A stretch of 44,359 bases of DNA. Origin: JAVBLD01 sp031553705 (GTDB lineage: Bacteria > Bacteroidota > Bacteroidia > Bacteroidales > Marinifilaceae). The notes beneath the pieces were generated by a model. The model was not told the origin of the DNA and made no database searches. It saw only the letters and a program-made list of their open reading frames with translations. Position numbers and translations under genes: made by a program. How positions within the stretch are numbered: position 1 is the first letter of the stretch; each line of letters opens with the position of its first letter. Shown one piece after another: positions 1 through 8,349 of the stretch. Location: contig JAVBLD010000049.1 of NCBI GenBank assembly GCA_031553705.1, positions 1 to 44,359 on the forward strand, given 5' to 3'.

Positions 1-139
1 AGAGATCTTCGAGTACATAGAAATCTGGTATAATAAAATCAGACGCCACAAAGCTCTGAATAATATGACAATAGATGAATTCTGGAAACTAAATGCAAAA
101 AGTGCTTAACTATTTGTGCGGATTTAGTTAGGAATTCCA
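1..139 (+). mobile_element. Right end of an IS3-family insertion sequence (partial)
   Basis: The first 139 bases hold the 3' end of a transposase reading frame and about 30 bases of terminal sequence. The element probably ends at GGAATTCCA (131-139), so its inverted end read inward is TGGAATTCCTAACTAAATCC, in line with the TG...CA ends of IS3-family elements. Bases 1-141 recur as an inverted copy at 44136-44276 with a single difference (G at 58, A in the other copy), a silent change in a Leu codon. Homology stops at about 141, which fixes the boundary; the last two shared bases may be chance. The left part of the element lies outside the window, so no target duplication can be read. Confidence 0.85.
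2..109 (+). CDS. IS3-family transposase, C-terminal fragment
   Basis: This 35-codon stretch is open from the window edge to TAA at 107-109. It encodes the last part of an IS3/IS150-type orfB transposase (DDE integrase fold), including the typical IEIWYNKIRRHKAL segment and a TIDEFW ending. The catalytic residues are upstream, outside the window. The protein is identical over this stretch to the end of the transposase at 44168-44359. It is cut by the window edge rather than shown to be broken. Confidence 0.85.
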   Translation, partial: EIFEYIEIWYNKIRRHKALNNMTIDEFWKLNAKSA

Positions 140-234
140 AAGAGTTTAACCTGGGAATCATAGTTAGGGCAACCTGTGCTTTTAAAGTATTGTCCGGATT
201 CATACAATTGAAATTTTGACGATGTAACAAATTT

Positions 235-257
235 ATTGTTTTTAAGTTAAAAACAAT
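235..257. repeat. Perfect AT-rich hairpin upstream of aroB
   Basis: ATTGTTTTT (235-243) and AAAAACAAT (249-257) form a 9-bp perfect stem with a 5-base loop. It lies between the IS end and the predicted aroB promoter. It could be a weak terminator for transcription leaving the IS or a protein-binding site. The sequence alone does not decide. Confidence 0.4.
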
Positions 258-291
258 GGGTATTAAAGGAGAAAAAATGTGTTTAACTTCT

Positions 292-299
292 TATCTTTG
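292..299 (+). promoter_or_regulatory. Predicted -7 box for aroB
   Basis: TATCTTTG matches the Bacteroidetes -7 consensus TANNTTTG exactly. No TTTG is found about 19 bases upstream, so only half of the promoter is supported. Its place downstream of the ATG at 256 argues that the real aroB start is the ATG at 373. Confidence 0.4.
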
Positions 300-372
300 T
301 ACAAGGCGATGTAGAATTAAAAATCATGGAGAGAGGAGGGGACGGATTAAATTTGAAATTCAGATTATATTT

Positions 373-1419
373 ATGAGTGAAGTTATTTTTACAAATGAGG
401 TGGATGTTGTTTTACAAAAATATCTACGGACGACAGGGACTGAGCAAGTATTTATTTTGATGGATCGAGGATCGAAGGAGCATTGTATCGATTTTTTCCC
501 GGAAGGTTTGTTTAATTCCGGATATACGATTACGATCGCGTCGGGCGAGCAATACAAATCATTGGAAAGTGCTTCGGAGATCTGGAGTATTCTGACCGCT
601 CATAATGCGAAAAGAAACTCTGTTTTAGTGAATATAGGGGGAGGAATTGTAACCGATGTCGGAGGATTTGCTGCCTCGTGTTTCAAGCGGGGAATGCGGT
701 ATATCAATATCCCGACGACATTGTTGGCTCAGGTGGATGCTTCTATCGGCGGTAAGACAGGAATCAATTACGGGGGATACAAAAATGAAATTGGTACCTT
801 TTCAACCCCTGAATGTGTAATAATAGATAACCGTTTCCTGAAAACATTGTCAAAGCGGCACATTCTTTCCGGTTTTGCGGAGATGTTGAAACATGCTCTA
901 CTGTCGGAGGCGGAATCGCTCATGGAGTTGCTGGATATAAAACTGGACCAGGTAGACAGTACCGCATTTTTACAGATGATCAAAGATTCCGTAACGGTTA
1001 AGGAAGCAATTGTCAAAGCAGATCCGAGAGAGAAGGGGATCCGCAGGGCATTGAACTTCGGACATACGGTGGGACATGCCATCGAAAGTGTTGCAATAGC
1101 CAATGGTGTAGATATACATCATGGGGATGCTGTTGCTTACGGTATGGTCGCCGAATTATACCTTTCGGTAAAAAAACTGGATTTTGATACACGGTATTAT
1201 GAGGCTCTAAAAGATTTTGTAGGATCGGCATATCCTTCTTACAGCCCGGTGGCAGGAACGGAAGAGTTATATGGTATTATGTTGAATGATAAGAAAAATG
1301 AACGGAAAGGTGTAAATTTTACATTGCTGCATAACCCGGGAGAGTTTGAAACGGATGTATATTGCACAAAAAATGAAATATACGAAGCGCTTGCCCAACT
1401 GGGACATCTGACGCTGTAA
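373..1419 (+). CDS. aroB: 3-dehydroquinate synthase
   Basis: AroB makes 3-dehydroquinate from DAHP, the second step of the shikimate pathway, in the cytoplasm with NAD and a divalent metal. The NAD-binding GGGIVTDVGGFAA, the IPTTLLAQVDASIGGKTGIN block and the metal-ligand regions GFAEMLKHAL, NFGHTVGHAIE and HHGDAVAYGM are all present in the usual order. I chose the ATG at 373, giving 348 residues, near the usual family length. An in-frame ATG at 256 would add 39 residues of basic, low-similarity sequence and would lie upstream of the predicted -7 box at 292-299. aroA follows 34 bases later on the same strand, so the two shikimate genes are probably co-transcribed. Confidence 0.95.
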   Translation: MSEVIFTNEVDVVLQKYLRTTGTEQVFILMDRGSKEHCIDFFPEGLFNSGYTITIASGEQYKSLESASEIWSILTAHNAKRNSVLVNIGGGIVTDVGGFAASCFKRGMRYINIPTTLLAQVDASIGGKTGINYGGYKNEIGTFSTPECVIIDNRFLKTLSKRHILSGFAEMLKHALLSEAESLMELLDIKLDQVDSTAFLQMIKDSVTVKEAIVKADPREKGIRRALNFGHTVGHAIESVAIANGVDIHHGDAVAYGMVAELYLSVKKLDFDTRYYEALKDFVGSAYPSYSPVAGTEELYGIMLNDKKNERKGVNFTLLHNPGEFETDVYCTKNEIYEALAQLGHLTL

Positions 1420-1453
1420 ATCAGTAATTAATTTAAAATTCAGAGCTCGCAGA

Positions 1454-2680
1454 GTGAATGTGCGGATTGTATTCGAAAAGAAGGCCGTGAATGGAGAGAT
1501 TGTACTACCGGCTTCCAAAAGTATCTCCAATCGAGTATTGTTAATCAATGCTTTGTCAGATAATGGACTGCCCATTGAAAACCTGTCCGATTGTGACGAT
1601 ACGAATAGTATGCTTCGGGTGCTTTGTTCAAATGACTCTTGTTTTGATATCGGTCATGCGGGAACAGCCATGCGCTTCCTGACCGCTTATCTGGCCCGTA
1701 TTTTCGGGAGATGGGAGATCACCGGCTCCGAACGGATGAAACAGCGTCCTATCGCAGTGCTTGTAGATGCTTTATGTGATTTGGGCGCCCAAATCGAATA
1801 TACGGAAAAAGAGGGATTCCCTCCGCTCAGAATATATGGGACAAAACTCCGGGGAGGAGAAGTGACCATGCCGGCGTCGGTTAGCAGCCAGTATATTTCG
1901 GCATTAATGATGATAGCTCCTTATATGGAACAGGGATTAAAGATCCGGTTAAAAGGTGAAATTGTATCCCGTGCTTATATCGAGATGACGCTTCATATTA
2001 TGAGGAGGTTTGGGGCTGAGGTAAGCTTCGATAATCATGTGATAAATGTTGCAAGTATACCTTATACCCCGGTAGCTTACCGGGTAGAGCCGGATTGGAG
2101 CGGAGCGTCTTATTTTTATGAATTGCTTGCTGTGGCTGATAGCGGAGAGATCCGGCTACCCGGGTTACAAAAAGAAAGTTTGCAGGGAGATGCCGCACAG
2201 GTTGCTTTGTGGGATAAGCTGGGCGTGTCGACATGTTTTATAAAAGATGGTATTACCATTCGTAAGAAGCAGATAGAAATAAGCTCTCTGGAATATAATT
2301 TTGTCGAGATGCCGGATATCGTTCAATCTTTTGCTGTTGCCTGTTGCCTGTTGAATATTCCGTTTGTGTTCACCGGCTTGACAACATTACGGATTAAAGA
2401 GACCGACCGGCTCCGGGCGTTGGTTGATGAGTTGGCTAAACTGGGCTATCGGCTCGAAACGAAAGGAGATGACCGGCTGGAGTGGAACGGTTCGTTGTGT
2501 ATGGGCGGGATTCCTGAGATCTTTACCTATCACGACCACCGTATGGCAATGGCCTTTGCTCCCGCTGCGCTTGTATTTAAAAGGCTGACTGTAATTGGCA
2601 GGGATGTGGTCAATAAGTCGTTTCCCGGTTATTGGCAACAGCTGGAATTGGTGGGGTGTAAAGTGCAAGAGTTAGGATAG
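1454..2680 (+). CDS. aroA: 3-phosphoshikimate 1-carboxyvinyltransferase (EPSP synthase)
   Basis: AroA joins phosphoenolpyruvate to shikimate-3-phosphate, the sixth shikimate-pathway step. The N-terminal LPASKSISNR carries the conserved Lys and Ser substrate contacts. GHAGTAMRFLTAYLA matches the PEP and glyphosate-binding loop, and SSQYISALMM, LRIKETDRL and HDHRMAMAFAPAAL follow in the family order. The protein has 408 residues, slightly shorter than the E. coli enzyme. No ATG lies in frame before the first motif, so the start must be GTG (1454, or 1460). aroB ends 34 bases upstream and tadA starts 77 bases downstream. Confidence 0.95.
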   Translation: MNVRIVFEKKAVNGEIVLPASKSISNRVLLINALSDNGLPIENLSDCDDTNSMLRVLCSNDSCFDIGHAGTAMRFLTAYLARIFGRWEITGSERMKQRPIAVLVDALCDLGAQIEYTEKEGFPPLRIYGTKLRGGEVTMPASVSSQYISALMMIAPYMEQGLKIRLKGEIVSRAYIEMTLHIMRRFGAEVSFDNHVINVASIPYTPVAYRVEPDWSGASYFYELLAVADSGEIRLPGLQKESLQGDAAQVALWDKLGVSTCFIKDGITIRKKQIEISSLEYNFVEMPDIVQSFAVACCLLNIPFVFTGLTTLRIKETDRLRALVDELAKLGYRLETKGDDRLEWNGSLCMGGIPEIFTYHDHRMAMAFAPAALVFKRLTVIGRDVVNKSFPGYWQQLELVGCKVQELG

Positions 2681-2757
2681 AAAGTATGGAAGAACTGTTC
2701 TAAATTATATTGACGAAATTATTATTATCGGTCGTTCACTGTTATATCAAGAAGACT

Positions 2758-3189
2758 ATGCCACATGAAATATTTATGCGTAAAGCGCTGGAGGAAGCTT
2801 TAAAGGCTGGGAAGGAAGGGGAGATCCCGATAGGGGCTGTTATAGTCTGTAAAGGAAAAATCATTGCCCGGGCGCATAATGAAACGGAAAAGCTAAATGA
2901 TGTTACCGCTCATGCCGAGATGATTGCAATTACTTGTGCGGCATCGGCTCTGGGGGGGAAGTATCTGAATGATTGTATCCTATATGTTACGATGGAACCG
3001 TGTGTAATGTGCGCCGGAGCTTTAGCCTGGGCACAACTCGGCGAACTGGTTTTCGGTGCCTCGGATCCTCACCGTGGATATAGCCGCATGGAATCATCCG
3101 TCCTTCATCCGAAAACAAAAGTCACTTCCGGAGTGTTGGCTCCGGAATGCAGTGAATTGGTTAAAAAATTTTTTCGTTCCAAGAGATAA
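2758..3189 (+). CDS. tadA: tRNA-specific adenosine-34 deaminase
   Basis: This enzyme deaminates A34 to inosine in the anticodon of tRNA-Arg, letting it read several codons. The zinc and catalytic site is clear: HAEMIAI supplies the His ligand and the catalytic Glu, and PCVMCAGA supplies two Cys ligands. IPIGAVIV near the N-terminus is the usual start of the cytidine-deaminase fold. The ATG at 2758 gives 143 residues, typical for TadA; an upstream in-frame start at 2710 would add 16 residues with no family support. It probably belongs to the aroB-aroA transcription unit. Related nucleobase deaminases share the motifs, but the order and the C-terminal FGASDPHRGYS region favour TadA. Confidence 0.88.
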   Translation: MPHEIFMRKALEEALKAGKEGEIPIGAVIVCKGKIIARAHNETEKLNDVTAHAEMIAITCAASALGGKYLNDCILYVTMEPCVMCAGALAWAQLGELVFGASDPHRGYSRMESSVLHPKTKVTSGVLAPECSELVKKFFRSKR

Positions 3190-3504
3190 ATATTATAACT
3201 CTTTTTATTGATTCGTTTGAACATCGGACAATATATGGCGGAGGCGATTAGTTTTATCAATAGTAAATTTTCTGCTTTGCCCGATTTCAATGTGATTAAT
3301 ATCCCGGTATCAGTAATTCCGAAAAATTTGAATTCCGATATATTATCTTTTTTGTTGATAAGTTAGCCTGAGTATCCCATTAATTTATTTTATTATGTTG
3401 AATATTTGGGTAGATTTCTAAAAACTCTTAATTTTAACTGCTCAAAACAGAGAGCAGGGAGCATATTGAATTTATGATTTTAAACATATATAATTAAAAC
3501 AATT
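3190..3504 (+). other. Intergenic interval with a doubtful 43-codon frame
   Basis: This 315-base gap contains one small frame at 3235-3366 (ATG to TAG). Its start, MAEAISFINSKFSALPDF, faintly resembles the N-terminus of a purine nucleoside phosphorylase, but the glycine-rich site that should follow is absent. If that resemblance is real it is a decayed remnant; it may equally be chance. The rest is AT-rich and presumably holds the pgk promoter. A near-match to the -7 consensus (AATATTTG) occurs around 3400-3410. Confidence 0.3.
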
Positions 3505-4698
3505 ATGATGCAAAGTATTGAAACGTACAATTTTAAAAACAAAAAGGCACTGATCCGTGTCGATTTTAATGTGCCTTTAAATGATAAATTTGAGATTACC
3601 GATGATACAAGGATGAGGGCCACCATTCCTACAATTAAAAAGGTGCTTACCGGCGGGGGTTCTGTTATTTTGATGTCTCATTTGGGACGTCCGAAAGGTA
3701 TTGAAGAGAAATATTCATTGAAACACATCGTGAAACATCTTGAGACTTTGTTGGGTATAAGCGTGAAATTTGCGGATGATTGTGTAGGTGAAAGCGCCAG
3801 AACATTGTCTGCCGGATTGAAGCCGGGAGAGGTGTTGCTGCTTGAAAACCTCCGTTTTTACAAAGAAGAAGAAGCCGGAAATGAGGCTTTTGCCGGGAAA
3901 TTAGCCACCTTAGGCGATGTCTGGATCAATGATGCTTTCGGTACTGCACATCGCGCACATGCTTCGACAGCTGTTATTGCTAAATTTTTCCCGATGGACA
4001 AACTATTCGGTTATGTCATGAAAAACGAACTGGACAGTGTCGACAAGGTGATGAAAAATCCGGAACGTCCATTTACGGCAATCATGGGCGGTTCAAAAGT
4101 TTCATCGAAGATAGATATCATTATGAATATGTTGGGTAAGGTAGATAACCTGATTGTTGGTGGCGGGATGACTTATACCTTTAAAAAAGCGTTAGGTGGC
4201 CATGTGGGTAATTCCATTTGTGAAGAGGATAAGCTGGATGTTGCTCTCGATATTATGAAGAAAGCGAAGAAAAATGGCGTGAATCTGGTGCTTTCGGACC
4301 AGGCCGTTATTGGGGATGATTTTAGCGAGAATGCCAATACGAAGGTGTGTGACTCAATGAATATCCCCGATGGTTGGGAAGGACTAGATATCGGTCCGGA
4401 AACAAGGAAACGTTTCGCGGAGATTATTGAGAAATCAAAAACCATTCTTTGGAATGGTCCGGTTGGGGTGTTTGAAATACCCAAGTTTGCAGAAGGTACT
4501 AAGGCTGTAGCCGAATCGATAGCAAAGGCGACGGAGAGAGGTGCATTCTCATTGATCGGCGGAGGGGATTCGGTGGCGGCTATTACCCAATTTGGTTTTG
4601 CCGATAAAGTAAGTTATGTTTCGACTGGCGGCGGCGCGTTGCTCGAGTATATCGAAGGTAAAGACCTTCCCGGTATCACGGCTATCAGGGGGAAATAG
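3505..4698 (+). CDS. pgk: Phosphoglycerate kinase
   Basis: Pgk transfers phosphate between 1,3-bisphosphoglycerate and ADP in glycolysis. Family blocks appear in order: RVDFNVPL, SHLGRPKG, ENLRFYKEEE, NDAFGTAHRAHAST, MGGSKVSSKI, GGGMTYTF, WNGPVGVFE and the nucleotide-binding GGGDSVAAI near the C-terminus, followed by STGGGALLEY. The 397 residues match the usual size of about 390-400. Two adjacent ATGs (3505 and 3508) are possible starts. The gene stands alone and is followed by a strong hairpin terminator at 4711-4745 shared with the convergent gene. Confidence 0.97.
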   Translation: MMQSIETYNFKNKKALIRVDFNVPLNDKFEITDDTRMRATIPTIKKVLTGGGSVILMSHLGRPKGIEEKYSLKHIVKHLETLLGISVKFADDCVGESARTLSAGLKPGEVLLLENLRFYKEEEAGNEAFAGKLATLGDVWINDAFGTAHRAHASTAVIAKFFPMDKLFGYVMKNELDSVDKVMKNPERPFTAIMGGSKVSSKIDIIMNMLGKVDNLIVGGGMTYTFKKALGGHVGNSICEEDKLDVALDIMKKAKKNGVNLVLSDQAVIGDDFSENANTKVCDSMNIPDGWEGLDIGPETRKRFAEIIEKSKTILWNGPVGVFEIPKFAEGTKAVAESIAKATERGAFSLIGGGDSVAAITQFGFADKVSYVSTGGGALLEYIEGKDLPGITAIRGK

Positions 4699-4710
4699 TC
4701 CATATGATTT

Positions 4711-4745
4711 AAAAGAGGTTGCCATACGACAACCTCTTTTTAATC
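4711..4745. terminator. Bidirectional rho-independent terminator
   Basis: AAAAGAGGTTG (4711-4721) and CAACCTCTTTT (4730-4740) form a perfect 11-bp stem with an 8-base loop. It has T-rich flanks in both directions. It separates pgk from the convergent gene ending at 4740. Confidence 0.9.
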
Positions 4746-5084
4746 GTCATTGTCTATCAGTCCTTCTGCCTGAAGTTCTTTTTTCAAAGCTAAAAAAGTC
4801 TCGAGTTCTTGTTCGGTTGCTGCTTTACTTTGTGAAGACAATACAAATTGTCGTGCTATGACCGGTTCGGAGTCCTGTTCAATATCCTTTACGGAAATAG
4901 TGATTTCGTCCCCTATTTCCAATTCCGCTTTATACCAATCGGTTGATGCTAACGTTTTTGTATGCATACCGCTGAAACTTAACTCCATTTTATCATTGTT
5001 TTTTGTAGCAATGATCGTTATAATCCGGTCGCTAAAAGACGCAGAGAAGATATCCCCGTTAATTTTTAATTCAAATCCTTCCAT
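4740..5084 (-). CDS. Uncharacterised small protein, second of a tandem paralogous pair
   Basis: I do not recognise this 114-residue protein. It has no signal peptide, membrane segment or obvious catalytic motif. Alternating hydrophobic and polar residues suggest mostly beta structure, and the last 30 residues (EQELETFLALKKELQAEG) look like an amphipathic helix with an acidic tail. It clearly resembles the gene just upstream: both begin M-x-GFEL, share ISAS/FSAS, a central W, a D-I-x-x-x-S-x-PV segment and a LKK-L-x-x-x-G-[LV]-I end. The start codon is one base after the upstream stop, so translation is probably coupled. Confidence 0.7.
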   Translation of the reverse strand: MEGFELKINGDIFSASFSDRIITIIATKNNDKMELSFSGMHTKTLASTDWYKAELEIGDEITISVKDIEQDSEPVIARQFVLSSQSKAATEQELETFLALKKELQAEGLIDNDD

Positions 5085-5085
5085 A

Positions 5086-5403
5086 TCAGATTACTCCTTT
5101 CTCTGTGAGTTTCTTTTTCAATGAGAGATATTTCCCTAGCCGCAAGTCTATATTGGGCATATTAGCAGAACGTATTTCTACCGGAACAGAGTTTTCAGTA
5201 ATATCGACGATTTTTATTTTCACTTCATAATTTTTCTGGATATTGGCGTCGAACCACTTGATATGTTTGTCGCTACCTCTGTCGAGTCCGCCGAAATACA
5301 AATTGACAGAACCGTTACTACTTATGATAATAATCGACACTACGCCTTTTTCCAGGGAAGCCGATATTGTTTCGTTATTGTGTTGCAATTCAAAACCCTT
5401 CAT
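5086..5403 (-). CDS. Uncharacterised small protein, first of a tandem paralogous pair
   Basis: This 105-residue protein is a diverged duplicate of the gene at 4740-5084, aligning over nearly its whole length. It has the same M-x-GFEL start, a GG(L/M) turn near residue 38, a conserved Trp near 50 and the LKKKLTEKGVI end. No known domain is recognised. The predicted all-beta body with a C-terminal helix would fit a small binding or immunity-like protein, but that is a guess. It is the promoter-proximal gene of a two-gene unit, with an inverted repeat just before its start. Confidence 0.7.
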   Translation of the reverse strand: MKGFELQHNNETISASLEKGVVSIIIISSNGSVNLYFGGLDRGSDKHIKWFDANIQKNYEVKIKIVDITENSVPVEIRSANMPNIDLRLGKYLSLKKKLTEKGVI

Positions 5404-5407
5404 ACGC

Positions 5408-5427
5408 TTACATTTGCAAATATGTAA
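5408..5427. promoter_or_regulatory. Inverted repeat at the start of the small paralogue pair
   Basis: TTACAT (5408-5413) and ATGTAA (5422-5427) flank the palindrome TTTGCAAA. The site ends a few bases before the start codon at 5403. On the minus strand it contains CATATTTG, one mismatch from the -7 consensus. It may be an operator or a promoter with a very short leader. Confidence 0.35.
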
Positions 5428-5642
5428 AACACTTTAATCAAATAAAAACAACGACACTCTCGAACCATGAAATTCTTTACATACCTTATATATAGCATAA
5501 AATGCACCTTTATACTTGTAAATCAGAGAGAATGTAAATATATATAATATTTAAATACTTCCTGCTGGATTTTCATTATTTAATTTTACAAAAGAAAATT
5601 TTATTCAAATGATCTTTTATTTCAGGCGATACCTATAGGTGT

Positions 5643-6311
5643 TTATTGTAAAGCTTTGAATTTGTTTTGTTTGCCGAATAATACGAATATGTCATGCTGT
5701 TGTACGGTTTCGTCTTTTTCCGGTTCCTCAATAAATTCAATATTTTCCGGTCCTTTCCCGTTTACATGGTGAGGCCGTTTTATACCGAGCAGTTTTAGGG
5801 AAAAATCTTTTTCGAAATCGATATCCTCCATCTGTCTGCCGATAAATTCTTCAGGTAACTCTATTTCGTGGATGACGTAATCCTGGGTTACCCGGTAAGA
5901 ATAGACGGAATTCAATATTTCTGTTTTCAACGTGAAGAAATCGGCAAATTCCTGCTCCAGGTCGATGATTTCAGTAATTCCCATCGCTTCGAGCACTGTC
6001 CGGTGAAGCGACGATATCGAACGGACAATGATACGTCTAGCCTCTTCTTGCTTTAGGATAGCGACGGCCAGAATCGATGTACCAACATCCTTCCCCAAAG
6101 CAATAAACACGAAATTCGACTCTTTCAGCGGTAGCATTTTCACAGCTTGTTCATTATTAATATCAAGGCATATTGTATTTTTAATGTGGTCTTTATAATG
6201 GTTGACTTTGCTAAGGTCGTGATCTACTCCGATTACATCGTGGCCGAGATCCGTGAGGCGTCGTGCCAGAGCTATCCCGAATTTTCCTAAACCTATGATA
6301 ATACACTTCAT
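5643..6311 (-). CDS. TrkA/KtrA-type potassium channel regulatory subunit (RCK protein)
   Basis: This cytoplasmic regulator binds nucleotides and gates a TrkH/KtrB-type channel. Residues 1-120 form an RCK_N Rossmann domain, opening IIIGLGKFGIALARRL (GxGxxG) with an acidic residue after the second strand (GVDHD). The C-terminal part from about residue 140 fits RCK_C, with the typical LPEEFIGRQMEDIDF segment. At 222 residues it is a single-repeat KtrA-type protein rather than the double-length E. coli TrkA. It lies 61 bases downstream of the trkH-like gene on the same strand, matching its role as partner. Confidence 0.92.
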   Translation of the reverse strand: MKCIIIGLGKFGIALARRLTDLGHDVIGVDHDLSKVNHYKDHIKNTICLDINNEQAVKMLPLKESNFVFIALGKDVGTSILAVAILKQEEARRIIVRSISSLHRTVLEAMGITEIIDLEQEFADFFTLKTEILNSVYSYRVTQDYVIHEIELPEEFIGRQMEDIDFEKDFSLKLLGIKRPHHVNGKGPENIEFIEEPEKDETVQQHDIFVLFGKQNKFKALQ

Positions 6312-6372
6312 GTCAGATTTTGATTATAAGTTTTGACCCGGCAGGAATCTGCTTTTTTATTTATATTTTGTT

Positions 6373-8163
6373 CTATAAGATGACTGTATCGTCGGCATAT
6401 ATATATGTTTTTTCGGTTTGCTGTTTTATGATTCCGAATAAGATAGTGATCAATCCTACCCTTCCCACAAACATGGTTATACTAATGATTATTTTACCGA
6501 TTACGGTTAGTTCCGGAGTGATTCCAAGGGTTAACCCGACTGTTCCGATTGCCGATATAACTTCGAATGCCGCTTTCGTGACAGAAATATCTTTTTCCAC
6601 GACGACGAGTATCATCGTAGCTGTGAGTATCCACAGAATTGAAAGAAGGATGATAACAAAGGCGCGATTTACGTTACTGACAGAAAGTTGCCGTTTGGCA
6701 AGCTCTACTCTTTCTTTTCTTCTGGCGGTGTTGTAAATGCCTTTTAATGCAACAATCAGCGTCGTTGTTTTGACACCTCCTCCGGTAGACATCGGCGAAG
6801 CTCCGATCCACATCAGAATCATCGTCAGGAATATGGTTGTGGGCAACATGGCGCTCATTGATATATTATTAAATCCTGCGGTGCGTGGAGTCACGGCTCC
6901 CATAAATGATGTAGCAAGCTTTCCGATCACCGGAAGTCCCTTTAATGTGTTGTCATTCTCGAATACCCAGAATAGAGCGGTGCCGGCAATGATCAGTACG
7001 ATAGTTGTCGGGATGACAATCCGGGTGGTTGTGCTGACGATTCGTGGTTGTAATTTATATCGTCTGGGTAATCTTGTGATTTTACTGATCAGTGAATATA
7101 TTTTGTGCTTCAGCCATTTACCATAGTTGAATACAATCGGGAAACCTATCCCGCCGAGAATGACCAGTAGGGCCAACCAACTTTGTAAGCCATAAAGATG
7201 GCGTACTACCGGATTAAATAAATTGTCCGGTAGTGTTGAAAAACCGGCATTGCAAAATGCCGAGATAGCATGAAAAGATGAGAAAAAAAATTTATCCTGA
7301 ATTGCAGGAACATCTTCGATTTGTCTGTAGATCAGATATGTGCCGATACTTTCTACAATTACTGTTGTCAGAAGGATATAGGCTAATGTGCGGAAGATAT
7401 GATTTAAAGAGTCCTGATTAAGGATGTCTTTCAATGCCATTTGATCCTGGAAAGAGGTCTGGCTGGAAAATGACATGGCAAAAAAACTGGTAAAGGTCAT
7501 TACACCTATTCCTCCGACCTGAATAAGTGTGATCAGAATAATTAAACCGGTACCCGTAAAAGCTGAATCGGTATTTACAACTGTTAATCCGGTGACACAT
7601 ACTGCACTTGTTGCTGTGAACAGAGCATCAATAAACGTTAGTTCCCCGAAGTGGGCGGTTGGCAGCATCAATAGAAGCGCTCCGGTCAGAATGATAAATA
7701 AGAAACTGCATATAAACATCATTTCAGGCTTCAGATGGCGCTGCAGGGTGCCGACAATATCCTTCGATAGTTGTATAACACTTAAAGATATAAGCAGGAT
7801 ATAAGTTAAAAGATGATTTATATTGTACATCCATCCTTCACCTTTATGGTGGGTAGCCACTATAAACAGAAGTCCTACAATTGTTATGACCTCATACCAA
7901 AAACCTTTTTCATTCCGGATCATGGCTGGATTGAATATTAAACGGAGCAGGTTTCCGTATAAAAACAGCTTTAGAATTATATAATAGGTCTTTTGGATGT
8001 GTTGTTGGGAAAGTACCGTCTGGTAAAATCCAAACTCATATATCAATATAAAAACAGCAGCAAATGCCGCCAGGAAGAATACGATCCCGGTTGCTTTATC
8101 CAGTATATTTTTGAATATCCTGTAAATAAATGTTATGTTGTATATGAACTCAGTTAAAGTCAT
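6373..8163 (-). CDS. TrkH/KtrB-family potassium uptake channel subunit
   Basis: This membrane protein forms the potassium pathway with the RCK protein encoded downstream. The four degenerate selectivity-filter loops are visible: SAVCVTGL, ISAFCNAGFST, VTPRTAGFN and ISAIGTVGLTLG, each between hydrophobic helices. At 596 residues it is longer than the roughly 440-480 of KtrB and TrkH. The extra sequence is an N-terminal block of about 130 residues with perhaps four additional membrane segments. The first gene of a trkH-trkA operon, it is divergent from the ATPase gene at 8398. Confidence 0.93.
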   Translation of the reverse strand: MTLTEFIYNITFIYRIFKNILDKATGIVFFLAAFAAVFILIYEFGFYQTVLSQQHIQKTYYIILKLFLYGNLLRLIFNPAMIRNEKGFWYEVITIVGLLFIVATHHKGEGWMYNINHLLTYILLISLSVIQLSKDIVGTLQRHLKPEMMFICSFLFIILTGALLLMLPTAHFGELTFIDALFTATSAVCVTGLTVVNTDSAFTGTGLIILITLIQVGGIGVMTFTSFFAMSFSSQTSFQDQMALKDILNQDSLNHIFRTLAYILLTTVIVESIGTYLIYRQIEDVPAIQDKFFFSSFHAISAFCNAGFSTLPDNLFNPVVRHLYGLQSWLALLVILGGIGFPIVFNYGKWLKHKIYSLISKITRLPRRYKLQPRIVSTTTRIVIPTTIVLIIAGTALFWVFENDNTLKGLPVIGKLATSFMGAVTPRTAGFNNISMSAMLPTTIFLTMILMWIGASPMSTGGGVKTTTLIVALKGIYNTARRKERVELAKRQLSVSNVNRAFVIILLSILWILTATMILVVVEKDISVTKAAFEVISAIGTVGLTLGITPELTVIGKIIISITMFVGRVGLITILFGIIKQQTEKTYIYADDTVIL

Positions 8164-8255
8164 AGGCGATATTTGTTGTAGTAAAACGCTGAATGCTTTC
8201 GAACGGTTTCATCCGGATCTATTTATTTTATGAATACTTATTGCTCTCGATATTG

Positions 8256-8297
8256 TGAAAAATTTTTCATTTTTCATTTTTCGTTTTTCATTTTTAC
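8256..8297 (+). repeat. Heptanucleotide tandem repeat (TTTTTCA) with palindromic start
   Basis: Units of TTTTTCA run from 8263: two perfect, one TTTTTCG, one perfect and a partial unit ending at 8297. The first unit is also half of the 14-base palindrome TGAAAAATTTTTCA (8256-8269). The array stops one base before the predicted -7 box of the ATPase gene, so it occupies the -33 and spacer region. A change in unit number would shift promoter elements by 7 bases. Confidence 0.75.
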
Positions 8298-8298
8298 G

Positions 8299-8306
8299 TA
8301 TCTTTG
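8299..8306 (+). promoter_or_regulatory. Predicted -7 box for the ATPase-DUF4435 pair
   Basis: TATCTTTG is an exact match to TANNTTTG, 91 bases before the ATG at 8398. No TTTG -33 box is present; the heptamer repeat lies there instead. Confidence 0.45.
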
Positions 8307-8349
8307 TAAAATAGGATTTAAAAATTGCAGAAGCCATTGTGTTGCCGTA

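Noticed and set aside
256..372. Longer aroB start at 256
   Set aside because: It adds 39 residues without family similarity and lies upstream of an exact -7 box; the ATG at 373 gives the normal length.
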